A stretch of DNA of 64,000 nucleotides from Candidatus Paceibacterota bacterium. Its GTDB lineage: Bacteria > Verrucomicrobiota > Verrucomicrobiia > Limisphaerales > UBA8199. This document shows positions 27,237 to 34,580 of the stretch, in pieces; position 1 is the first letter of the stretch, and every line of letters starts with the position of its first letter. The notes beneath the pieces were generated by a model that worked only from the letters and a program-made list of their open reading frames with translations, had not been told where the DNA came from and searched no databases. The position numbers were made by a program, and so were the translations under genes. Location of the stretch: positions 124,001-188,000 of the forward strand of contig DAOTCE010000001.1 in assembly GCA_035452965.1 (NCBI GenBank), written 5' to 3'.

Positions 27237-28307
27237 ATGTCGCATCATAGTATGTGGCTCAAGCTCTTCCAGGGGGCAGTCTGGTGTTTCGGCTTAAGCG
27301 CTTTGTCCGGGCACGCCGCAGAGAATTTCGCTGACCCCTCAGTTCCGGTGGTGACCAACGTTGTGGCGCAGCGCGCCGTCGGTGATGTGGTTCAAACCCT
27401 GCTGGCGGTGGCGCCAGCCGGCGAGTTAGCAGCCTTCGCCAGGGAGTCGGTTCCATCGAGCGGCTCCGGGAGCAACGCTGCCTGGGTGTTGGCTGTGCAG
27501 CGCGCGCGTGCGTCCGGCATCGCCCTTCTGACCAATGCCTTTGCCGGCTTCGTGCCCGGCAGCATGGCCAACGCGATTTGCGCCGCCTTCCACACCAACG
27601 GCAGGAGCACCCGGATGTGGGAGCGTTCGCAGATTCCCCAGGGCTGGCCGAACGAGCCGCCGGTCTTGCGCTGGAATACCAACAGTCTCCTGTGGGGCCG
27701 CAAGGGCATGACGGCTATCAGCCAGGTGTTCGAGGGCATGGGCGCGTTTGGACAGGGTGCGATTACTGCCCTGACACGCCGGCACGGCTATACGCGCGGG
27801 CACCACATGGGGCCCAGCGGGTTGCAGCCGCACCAGGCGGGCCGCCGCATTTGGTTCTGCACACGGGACAACCGGCTGGTCGAACGCCGGATACAGTTCC
27901 TGCTTGTTCGGAGTGGGGAAAAGGGCAACCCCGGGGATTATTCGATCATCTTCTTTGATGAAGACCTGCCGCCTGAGATCGAGCCAATGCGCGTCGTGGA
28001 GCGGGACAAGGTGAACCGGAAATACTTTTTCGGGGATACGACCCGCAAGCCGATGTTCTGGGCGTTGCAGGGCGGGTTTGTAAGCGGGGGCATGACAGAG
28101 TGGAAGGTGCCGGTTCGCGGCGGCGATTCCGGCTCGCCGATCATGGTGCCGCTGCCTGGTGAGGTGGTCTTTTTCGGGGGAATCACCACTTCTCCGCCCA
28201 GTCCGCGGATGCAAATTGACATGGATTTGCTGACCCTCCGCGCCGGTCTGGATCCGGGCCAATATCAGATGCAATGGGTGAACGTGGACTCTTATCTCGA
28301 CTTCTGA
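27237..28307 (+). CDS. Secreted trypsin-like serine protease candidate
   Basis: 356 residues. The N-terminal signal peptide probably cleaves after GHAAE. A chymotrypsin-fold triad can be read: His183 in ALTRRHGY (position of TAAHC), Asp234 in GDYSIIFFD (position of DIALL) and Ser298 in GGDSGSPIMV. The GDSGSP motif and the following VVFFGGIT strand are strong. The region before residue 140 is helical and not protease-like. Export to the periplasm or outside is expected. The start could also be Met6 at 27252. It lies 45 bp after the spermidine synthase-like gene but shows no functional link to it. Confidence 0.66.
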   Translation: MSHHSMWLKLFQGAVWCFGLSALSGHAAENFADPSVPVVTNVVAQRAVGDVVQTLLAVAPAGELAAFARESVPSSGSGSNAAWVLAVQRARASGIALLTNAFAGFVPGSMANAICAAFHTNGRSTRMWERSQIPQGWPNEPPVLRWNTNSLLWGRKGMTAISQVFEGMGAFGQGAITALTRRHGYTRGHHMGPSGLQPHQAGRRIWFCTRDNRLVERRIQFLLVRSGEKGNPGDYSIIFFDEDLPPEIEPMRVVERDKVNRKYFFGDTTRKPMFWALQGGFVSGGMTEWKVPVRGGDSGSPIMVPLPGEVVFFGGITTSPPSPRMQIDMDLLTLRAGLDPGQYQMQWVNVDSYLDF

Positions 28308-28342
28308 CCCGCAGTTGCGCCCGTTGGCAAGGAGCGATCGGG

Positions 28343-28738
28343 CTAACGAACGCTTGAATCCGCCGGCCGTTCCACCAGGTGAAGCAGGTTGCCTTCAGGG
28401 TCCTGGAAGAATAGAACGCTGCCGCCGCCGCCAGCCGGCTTTACCGGCTCCGTGAATTTCAATCCGTGCTGCTCGAGTTCCTCCCTGGCGACCGCCAACG
28501 ACTCCACGCGCAATGCCATGTGCCGCCAACCGTTCAGTTGGTTGTTGCTGGTTTGGGGCAGTGAGAACTCGCCGCCATAGATCTCAAGCAGGATCTGGCC
28601 CGGCAGCGACAGGAGGAAGGCGGGCGGAGTGTGGCTGTTGCCGAATACGACTTTAGCCCCGAGCACACGCGTGTACCAATCCTTCAGTGCCACAGGATCG
28701 CGTGCCGGCAAGCCAAGATGCTCCACCCGGAACTTCAC
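28343..28738 (-). CDS. VOC (glyoxalase/bleomycin-resistance) family protein
   Basis: 131 residues forming two beta-alpha-beta-beta-beta modules. Candidate metal ligands are His7 (EHLGLPARD), Glu in ILLEIYGG, His in WRHMALRV and Glu in NLLHLVERP. The family includes glyoxalase I, dioxygenases and resistance proteins, and sequence alone does not decide. It is a single gene on the minus strand. Confidence 0.82.
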   Translation of the reverse strand: MKFRVEHLGLPARDPVALKDWYTRVLGAKVVFGNSHTPPAFLLSLPGQILLEIYGGEFSLPQTSNNQLNGWRHMALRVESLAVAREELEQHGLKFTEPVKPAGGGGSVLFFQDPEGNLLHLVERPADSSVR

Positions 28739-28948
28739 ACGCCATTTCTACCCGATGCTCCCGCCGGTGGCACGACTTTTCTTGGTTCTGCACGGTTTTC
28801 CAGAAAATACCGATGGCGATCCGTCGGCTCGGACTACCCATCTGACCTCCAGTACCCGTGCCGGACGGGCTCGACGCCGTTATGGTGGTCGCCCGCCGGC
28901 GTGGGCTTGCGGCTGGCTGGTGGATAGCTTGGCAGTGCGGGTAGTCTA

Positions 28949-28992
28949 CGGTGTGTATCCCATGGGGAGCGCTCCCCATGGGATACACACCG
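28949..28992. repeat. Palindromic repeat, copy 2 (perfect 44-bp palindrome)
   Basis: Each 22-base half is the exact reverse complement of the other. The half-site begins CGGTGTGTATCCCATGGGG and continues AGC to the centre. It lies between the divergent VOC and clpP genes. Compared with the copy at 54674, the arm differs at two adjacent positions (TA for GT), and the opposite arm carries the matching changes. Confidence 0.95.
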
Positions 28993-29074
28993 GGGCACCA
29001 CCCTGCTGTCACCGTCTCGGCAAGCCGGGGGTGCCGGGGTCAGCGGGGGCTGGAAAATGCAGGCAGGCAGCATA

Positions 29075-29095
29075 ACTGTCCAAAATTTGGACAGT
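29075..29095. promoter_or_regulatory. 21-bp perfect inverted repeat, candidate operator
   Basis: The arms ACTGTCCAAA and TTTGGACAGT flank a single A. Length, symmetry and AT-rich centre resemble a dimeric repressor or activator site. It lies 170 bp before the putative clpP -35 and 222 bp before the clpP ATG. No second copy was noticed in the window. Confidence 0.5.
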
Positions 29096-29264
29096 GCTCA
29101 GGTTTGAGTTTGGGAGGACCTGTAAGGAAGTGGCTGGGGAGCAGTAATGACTTTGCATTCCCTGTGCCTTGACCATCCAGGTTGTGCGGGTGAAAACCAC
29201 CGTTGGTCATTGCCGGAAATCTGTGATGAACCGTTTTTTTGCCAGAGCGGAGGCGGGACAAGGC

Positions 29265-29293
29265 TTGACCAGTGCCCTGGTGTCCACTAGGTT
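29265..29293 (+). promoter_or_regulatory. Sigma-70-like promoter for clpP-clpX
   Basis: TTGACC at 29265-29270, a 17-bp spacer and TAGGTT at 29288-29293, 24 bp before the clpP ATG. The -10 and following bases (TAGGTTGC) recur in the candidate nuoB promoter at 31343-31371. Confidence 0.45.
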
Positions 29294-29317
29294 GCGGAAT
29301 CAGAGCAAAAGTTTCTT

Positions 29318-29959
29318 ATGGATAATTTCCTGGTGCCAATGGTGGTGGAGCAGACTGGGCGCGGCGAGCGCGGTTATGACATATACTCGCGTCTGTTGGT
29401 GGACCGGATTGTGTTCCTGGGCACACCGGTGGATGACATGGTGGCCAACCTCATTATCGCGCAGTTGCTGTTCCTGCAGATGAGCGATCCAAAGAAGGAC
29501 ATTCATCTCTACATCAACTCGCCGGGCGGCAGCGTCACCGCCGGACTGGCGGTTTATGACACGATGCAGTTCCTGACCTGCGACGTGAACACGTATTGCA
29601 TCGGACAGGCGGCGAGCATGGGGGCTGTGCTCCTGTGCGGCGGCACCAAGGGCAAACGCTACGCCCTGCCGAACTCGAACATTATGATCCACCAGTTGCT
29701 GGGCGGCGCCGAAGGGCCGGCGAGCGACGTGGAAATCCGGGTGCGCTACATGCTGAAGCTCAAGCACCGCATCAACAGCATTATTGCCAAGCATTGCGGC
29801 CATTCGCTCGAACAGATCGAGAAGGACACTGACCGCGACAATTTCATGACCCCCGAGGAGGCCAAGGCCTACGGACTCGTGGACGAGGTTGTCCAGTCGC
29901 GCAAAGAGATTCCCGGCCTGGCCGAAAAAGCCACGAGTCTCGCCGACAAGAAGGAATAA
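29318..29959 (+). CDS. clpP: ATP-dependent Clp protease proteolytic subunit
   Basis: 213 residues, normal length. The catalytic Ser100 lies in GQAASMGA and His125 in NIMIHQ, with the Asp in the later LEQIEKDTDRDNF segment. INSPGGSV is the oxyanion-region signature. It forms the tetradecameric peptidase chamber fed by ClpX, encoded 5 bp downstream. The two genes form an operon driven by the promoter-like sequence directly upstream. Confidence 0.95.
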   Translation: MDNFLVPMVVEQTGRGERGYDIYSRLLVDRIVFLGTPVDDMVANLIIAQLLFLQMSDPKKDIHLYINSPGGSVTAGLAVYDTMQFLTCDVNTYCIGQAASMGAVLLCGGTKGKRYALPNSNIMIHQLLGGAEGPASDVEIRVRYMLKLKHRINSIIAKHCGHSLEQIEKDTDRDNFMTPEEAKAYGLVDEVVQSRKEIPGLAEKATSLADKKE

Positions 29960-29964
29960 CCCGA

Positions 29965-31257
29965 ATGGCCCGCCCGACCCATCTGACCTTGTGCAGCTTC
30001 TGTGGCAAGTCCCACGCCGAAGTTAAGAAGCTGATTGCCGGGCCGGGCGTTTACATTTGCGATAGCTGCGTCATTCTCTGCAAGCAGGTCCTCGACAAGG
30101 AGTTTGCTTCGCAGACCAAGCGGCAGAAGCCGCGGGTGGAGGTTCCTAAACCTGCCGAGATCAAAAGCCGGCTTGATCTGGCCTGTGTTGGCCAGGACCA
30201 CGCCAAGAAGACGCTGGCCGTCGCGGTGCACAACCATTACAAGCGCATCCTCCAGGAACCGCCATCCCCGCCGATGGAGGGCGAAGAGGCGGCGCCGGTT
30301 GATCCGCACGCGGAAGTCGAAATCGAGAAGAGCAACATCCTCATGATCGGGCCGACGGGTTCGGGCAAGACGTTGCTCGCCCGGACGCTGGCACAAATCC
30401 TGGACGTGCCCTTCGCCATTGCCGACGCCACTACCCTCACCGAAGCCGGTTACGTGGGCGAGGATGTGGAGAATATCGTCCTGCGCCTGTTGCAGAACGC
30501 CGATTACGACGTAAAGCGCGCCCAGCGGGGCATTGTCTACATAGACGAGATTGACAAGATCGCGCGCAAGACCGAGAACGTCTCCATCACCCGCGACGTC
30601 TCTGGTGAAGGGGTCCAGCAGGCGCTGTTGAAGATACTGGAAGGAACCGTCTGCAGCGTCCCCCCGCAGGGCGGTCGCAAGCATCCGCAGCAGGAGTACA
30701 TCCGGGTGAACACCGCCGATATCCTGTTCGTCTGCGGCGGGGCCTTCGTTGGCCTGGAGAGGATCATCCAGCGCCGCATGGGCAAACAGGTGATGGGCTT
30801 TCGCGCTGCTGAGGACGGCTTGAAGGCCGACTCCATCCACCGGAACGAGATTCTGCAGCACGTTGAACCCGAGGATCTGCTGAACTTCGGCTTCATCCCC
30901 GAGTTTATCGGCCGGCTGCCAATGCTGACCGTTCTGGCGGAACTGACCGAATCCCAGCTGGTCTCCATCCTGAAGGACACCAAGAACGCTCTAACCAAAC
31001 AGTACGCCAAGCTCATGGCGATGGAGGGCGTCGAACTGGAGTTTTCCGCGGAAGCACTGCGCGAGCTGGCGCTGCAAGCGATCAAGAAAGGCACTGGTGC
31101 GCGCGCCTTGCGCAGCCTGCTGGAGCGGTTGATGCTCGACATCATGTATGATGTGCCCAACAGCGATGACATCCTGCGCATCCACATCACACAACCCGTC
31201 GTGACCGGGCAGAGCAAGCCGTTCATCCGGCGCAAGGCCGACCGCGCGGCGGCGTAA
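29965..31257 (+). CDS. clpX: ATP-dependent Clp protease ATP-binding subunit ClpX
   Basis: 430 residues. The N-terminal zinc-binding domain has the Cys pairs LCSFCGKS and CDSCVILC. The AAA+ core has Walker A GPTGSGKT, Walker B IVYIDEIDKI and pore loop YVGEDV. The RGVQQALLKI-like segment appears as GEGVQQALLKILEGT. The C-terminal sensor-2 region contains GARALRSLLE. It unfolds tagged proteins and feeds them to ClpP. It is followed after 151 bp by the complex I operon, in the same direction. Confidence 0.95.
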   Translation: MARPTHLTLCSFCGKSHAEVKKLIAGPGVYICDSCVILCKQVLDKEFASQTKRQKPRVEVPKPAEIKSRLDLACVGQDHAKKTLAVAVHNHYKRILQEPPSPPMEGEEAAPVDPHAEVEIEKSNILMIGPTGSGKTLLARTLAQILDVPFAIADATTLTEAGYVGEDVENIVLRLLQNADYDVKRAQRGIVYIDEIDKIARKTENVSITRDVSGEGVQQALLKILEGTVCSVPPQGGRKHPQQEYIRVNTADILFVCGGAFVGLERIIQRRMGKQVMGFRAAEDGLKADSIHRNEILQHVEPEDLLNFGFIPEFIGRLPMLTVLAELTESQLVSILKDTKNALTKQYAKLMAMEGVELEFSAEALRELALQAIKKGTGARALRSLLERLMLDIMYDVPNSDDILRIHITQPVVTGQSKPFIRRKADRAAA

Positions 31258-31342
31258 GCTACCCGCCAGCCTCCCGTTCAACCCAGGGCTCCCGCTCCTG
31301 ATTGTCGAGCCGCCTGATTTCCTTTAAGTTCACAGTTTCAAC

Positions 31343-31371
31343 TTGCCTGGCTTTTCACCGCTGGTTAGGTT
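31343..31371 (+). promoter_or_regulatory. Sigma-70-like promoter for the nuo operon
   Basis: TTGCCT at 31343-31348, a 17-bp spacer and TAGGTT at 31366-31371, 37 bp before the nuoB ATG. The -10 octamer TAGGTTGC is identical to that of the candidate clpP promoter. Confidence 0.42.
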
Positions 31372-31408
31372 GCTTAGGGCGGAGCGGTTCCGGGCTTCGC
31401 ACGATCCT

Positions 31409-31951
31409 ATGCATAAAAGCACAGAATTGGGCTACAACTCGAAGGTCGAGGGCGACGTCATTGTCACTCGGCGCGATGCGGCGCTGAATTGGCTCCGCAA
31501 GGGCCTGGATGCCGGCATGAACTGGGGCCGCAAGAACTCGCTCTGGCCGATGCCCATGGGGCTGGCTTGTTGCGCGATTGAACTAATGGGCACCGGCGCC
31601 AGCCGGTTCGACATCTCGCGTTTCGGGGCCGAGGTCATGCGCTTTTCGCCCCGGCAATCGGACGTCATGATCGTCTCCGGCACCGTCACTTACAAGATGG
31701 CGCTGGCGGTCCAGCGGATTTATGGGCAGATGCCCGACCCGAAATGGGTCATCGCCATGGGCGCGTGCGCCTCGACCGGCGGCATGTATCGCAGCTACGC
31801 CGTGCTGCAGGGGATTGACCGCCTGTTGCCCGTGGACGTATATATCGCGGGGTGCCCGCCGCGCCCGGAGGCGCTGCTGGACGCCCTGATGAAACTGCAG
31901 GAGAAGGTGGCCCGGGAACCCGCCCTGGCCGCATTGAAGAAAGTGGCTTGA
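31409..31951 (+). CDS. nuoB: NADH-quinone oxidoreductase subunit B
   Basis: 180 residues from the ATG at 31409; the open frame extends upstream only through non-coding sequence and a TTG. The ligands of cluster N2 are visible: the tandem Cys in GLACCAIELM, Cys in MGACASTGG and Cys in AGCPPRPE. NuoB passes electrons to quinone at the membrane junction. It is the first gene of the operon here, where nuoA would normally come first. Confidence 0.95.
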   Translation: MHKSTELGYNSKVEGDVIVTRRDAALNWLRKGLDAGMNWGRKNSLWPMPMGLACCAIELMGTGASRFDISRFGAEVMRFSPRQSDVMIVSGTVTYKMALAVQRIYGQMPDPKWVIAMGACASTGGMYRSYAVLQGIDRLLPVDVYIAGCPPRPEALLDALMKLQEKVAREPALAALKKVA

Positions 31952-31993
31952 GAATCCGGGCCGATTCTCAATCCTTAATCCCGGTCGAATCCG

Positions 31994-32650
31994 ATGACAG
32001 CCCTGGAACTAGCGCAACAACTCAAGTCCAAATTCCCCGGCTTGATCTCCGAGCCGGAGGAATTCCGTGGCGAGTTCACGCTCCGGGTGGCGGACCCCGA
32101 GCGGATGCCGGAGGTGTGCGCCCTGGCCAAGGCGGAACTGGGCTTTGATTACCTGGTGGACATCAGCAGCGTTGACAACTGCGGTGACGACCCGCGCTTC
32201 ACCGTCGTCTATCACCTTTACGGCTACAGTCACCTCCACTGGCTCCGGCTCAAGACCGAAGTGAGCGAGGAGAAGGGCGAATTGCCCACTGTCACCGGCG
32301 TGTGGCGGACAGCGGATTGGCACGAAAGAGAAATCTACGACATGATGGGCATTCGCTTCCGCGGCCACCCCGACCTGCGCCGCATCCTGATGTGGGAGGG
32401 CTACCCCTATTTCCCCCTGCGCAAGGACTTCCCGCTGGCCGGCAAGCCGAGCGACGTGCCCGAAGTCGCGTTCACCCAACCTGCCCCGCTGGAAGGCGGC
32501 CCCTTTGTGACCGTTGCAGGCGGCAAAGACGCGGTCGCGCGCGAACCCCGGGTGCGGATTGCCGGGACGGACGCCCTGGAAACGAATGCCCGCCTGGAAC
32601 GGCGGCAGGACATCACAGCGCCGCACGGCCAGGTAGAACCCAAACAGTAA
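31994..32650 (+). CDS. nuoC: NADH-quinone oxidoreductase subunit C
   Basis: 218 residues. The 30-kDa subunit signature ERE.YDM(M/F)GI is present as WHEREIYDMMGIRFRGHPDLRRIL in two adjoining pieces, followed by GYPLRKDFPL-like WEGYPYFPLRKDFPL. It belongs to the peripheral arm and binds NuoD and NuoB. It is a separate gene, not fused to nuoD. The C-terminal 55 residues after the KDFPL motif are less conserved. Confidence 0.93.
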   Translation: MTALELAQQLKSKFPGLISEPEEFRGEFTLRVADPERMPEVCALAKAELGFDYLVDISSVDNCGDDPRFTVVYHLYGYSHLHWLRLKTEVSEEKGELPTVTGVWRTADWHEREIYDMMGIRFRGHPDLRRILMWEGYPYFPLRKDFPLAGKPSDVPEVAFTQPAPLEGGPFVTVAGGKDAVAREPRVRIAGTDALETNARLERRQDITAPHGQVEPKQ

Positions 32651-32652
32651 CC

Positions 32653-33894
32653 ATGGCCGAATCCCAGGACATCACATTCAAAGACACCGCGGCCCGGCAC
32701 ACGGAGGCCGCGGGCGAATTCGAGGGCGAAAGAATGGTCCTGAACGTGGGCCCCTCCCATCCGGCCACGCATGGCGTGCTGCGGCTGGTGATCGAACTGG
32801 ATGGCGAGACAATCACCAAAGTCCGGCCCGAAATCGGCTACCTGCACCGCGGTGATGAGAAGATCGCCGAGAATTTCACCTATACCCAGTTCATCCCTTA
32901 CACCGACCGTCTGGATTATCTCGCCCCGCTGGCCAACAACGTCGCCTACGCGCTGGCGGTCGAGAAACTGCTCGGCATTGACCGGCAATTGCCGCCGCGC
33001 TGCCAGTTCATCCGTGTCATCTGCTGCGAGCTGGCGCGCATCTCCTCGCACCTGCTGGGCATTGGCTGCTACGCCATGGACGTCGGGGCGATGACCGTGT
33101 TCCTGCACACCTTCACCGAACGCGAGAAGGTTCACAACCTGTGCGAAACGCTGACCGGCGCGCGGTTCACCACCGCCTACACGCGGATCGGCGGGCTCTC
33201 GCGCGACATGCCGCCCGGTTGGGCCGAGCAGTGCCGGAAATTCCTCCACGAAGTGGTCGTCAACTTTGACGAGACCGAGACCTTTCTTACCCGGAACCGC
33301 ATCTTTGTGGACCGCACGCAAGGGGTGGGCGTCATCCCCCGGGACGTTGCGATTGACTACGGGCTGACTGGCCCGAACCTGCGGGGCAGCGGCGTCGAGC
33401 ACGACCTGCGCAAGGCGCACCCGTACCTGGCGTACGACCAACTGGACTTTGAGGTGCCCGTGGGCTCGAAGGGGGATTGCTACGACCGCTACCTGGTGCG
33501 CATGGAAGAAATGCGCCAGAGCGTGCGCATCGTCCACCAGTGCCTCGACAAAATGCCCGGCGGCCCGGTCAACGTGCCGGATGGCAAGATCGCGCTGCCG
33601 CCCAAAGACCGCGTGCTGACGCGCATGGAAGAGCTGATCCACCACTTCATCAACGTGACCCAGGGCGTTAACGCGCCGCCCGGCGAGATCTACTTCGGGC
33701 ACGAGAACCCGAAGGGTGAACTGGGCTTCTACATCAACAGCAAAGGCGGCGGAACGCCGCACCGCCTGAAGATCCGCTCCCCGTCGTTCGTGAACCTGAG
33801 CATCCTTTCCTGGCTCTTGCCGGGCCACCTGCTCAGCGACGTCGTGGCGGTGCTCGGCTCGTTTGATTTTGTGATGGGAGAGTGCGACCGATGA
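32653..33894 (+). CDS. nuoD: NADH-quinone oxidoreductase subunit D
   Basis: 413 residues from the ATG at 32653, two bases after the nuoC stop; a longer open frame begins inside nuoC in another phase. Conserved segments are NVGPSHPATHGVLR (quinone-site His), GYLHRGDEKIAE, YTDRLDYLAP, and the C-terminal GEIYFGHENPKGELGFY and PSFVNL. The terminus is DFVMGECDR, with the Arg common to the family. It forms the quinone-binding pocket with NuoB. Confidence 0.95.
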   Translation: MAESQDITFKDTAARHTEAAGEFEGERMVLNVGPSHPATHGVLRLVIELDGETITKVRPEIGYLHRGDEKIAENFTYTQFIPYTDRLDYLAPLANNVAYALAVEKLLGIDRQLPPRCQFIRVICCELARISSHLLGIGCYAMDVGAMTVFLHTFTEREKVHNLCETLTGARFTTAYTRIGGLSRDMPPGWAEQCRKFLHEVVVNFDETETFLTRNRIFVDRTQGVGVIPRDVAIDYGLTGPNLRGSGVEHDLRKAHPYLAYDQLDFEVPVGSKGDCYDRYLVRMEEMRQSVRIVHQCLDKMPGGPVNVPDGKIALPPKDRVLTRMEELIHHFINVTQGVNAPPGEIYFGHENPKGELGFYINSKGGGTPHRLKIRSPSFVNLSILSWLLPGHLLSDVVAVLGSFDFVMGECDR

Positions 33895-34427
33895 GCGAGA
33901 CCCCGCCCCTGGAGCCGATCCCGAACCCGCTGCTGGACCAGCCGGGCTTCGTGGTGCCGCCCGTCCTCGAAGCCGAGATTGACGAGCTGATCAAGCACTA
34001 TCGGCAGAAGCGGAGCGCGTCGCTGATGCTGCTTCATGCTATCCAGGAGCACTTCGGCCACATCTCCCGGCAGGCGGTGGAGTGGGTCGCCGCCAAGCTG
34101 GAGCTCCAGCCCATCAACGTCTATGAGCTGGTGACCTTCTACCCAATGTTCCACCAGGCCCCGGTCGGGAAATATCACTTCAAAATCTGCCGCACGCTCA
34201 GTTGCGCCCTGGGCGGATCCCACAAGCTGCACGAGCACTTCTGCACGAAGCTCGGCCTGGACCCGCATAAGCATGGGCCGCAGACGACCAGGGATGGGAA
34301 GTTCACGGTGGAATTCGTCGAATGCCTCGCCGGCTGCGGCACCGCGCCGGTGATGATGTGCAACAACGCATTCCACGAAGGTGTGACCGAGAAGAAAGCG
34401 GACGACATTCTGGGGGAATGCAAATGA
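33891..34427 (+). CDS. nuoE: NADH-quinone oxidoreductase subunit E
   Basis: 178 residues, a thioredoxin-like [2Fe-2S] protein. Cluster N1a ligands are the pairs in KICRTLSCALGG and ECLAGCGTAP. The start at 33891 gives an ATGA overlap with nuoD. The conserved VYELVTFYPMF supports the family. Downstream the operon is interrupted for 153 bp by a tRNA gene on the opposite strand. Confidence 0.94.
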   Translation: MSETPPLEPIPNPLLDQPGFVVPPVLEAEIDELIKHYRQKRSASLMLLHAIQEHFGHISRQAVEWVAAKLELQPINVYELVTFYPMFHQAPVGKYHFKICRTLSCALGGSHKLHEHFCTKLGLDPHKHGPQTTRDGKFTVEFVECLAGCGTAPVMMCNNAFHEGVTEKKADDILGECK

Positions 34428-34453
34428 ACGCCTGCAATGCCGCGCTGATGGGT

Positions 34454-34527
34454 TGGCTGCCCGACATGGATTTGAACCATGACAAACAGATCCAGAGTCT
34501 GCTGTGCTACCGTTACACCATCGGGCA
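34454..34527 (-). tRNA. tRNA-Gln (anticodon CTG)
   Basis: 74 nt on the minus strand with the 3' CCA encoded. The acceptor stem TGCCCGA pairs with TCGGGCA. The D-arm is GTGTAACGGTAGCAC, the anticodon stem GCAGA/TCTGT closes the loop CTCTGGA (anticodon CTG), the variable region is 4 nt, and the T-arm is CATGG-TTCAAAT-CCATG. All stems pair. It lies antisense within the nuo operon between nuoE and nuoF. Confidence 0.95.
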
Positions 34528-34543
34528 AGCCGGAGCGGGGACA

Positions 34544-34571
34544 AACTTAGAGGTTTCCGCGAAAGAGTCAA
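34544..34571 (-). promoter_or_regulatory. Candidate promoter of tRNA-Gln
   Basis: Reading the minus strand, TTGACT (34571-34566), a 16-bp spacer and TAAGTT (34549-34544) lie 16 bp before the tRNA 5' end, the right distance for a short leader. The -35 box ends 10 bp before the nuoF ATG on the other strand. Confidence 0.5.
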
Positions 34572-34580
34572 GCCGCTGAT

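Larger units (their letters stand above)
28739..29317. other. 579 bp intergenic region upstream of clpP
   Basis: No gene is credible. The region contains palindrome copy 2 (28949-28992), a 21-bp inverted repeat (29075-29095) and a promoter-like pair close to clpP (29265-29293). The trigger factor gene that often precedes clpP is not here. Confidence 0.6.

Noticed and set aside
29131..29157. Possible sigma-54 promoter upstream of clpP (TTTGCAT)
   Set aside because: The required GG is not found at the fixed 10-bp distance from the GC.
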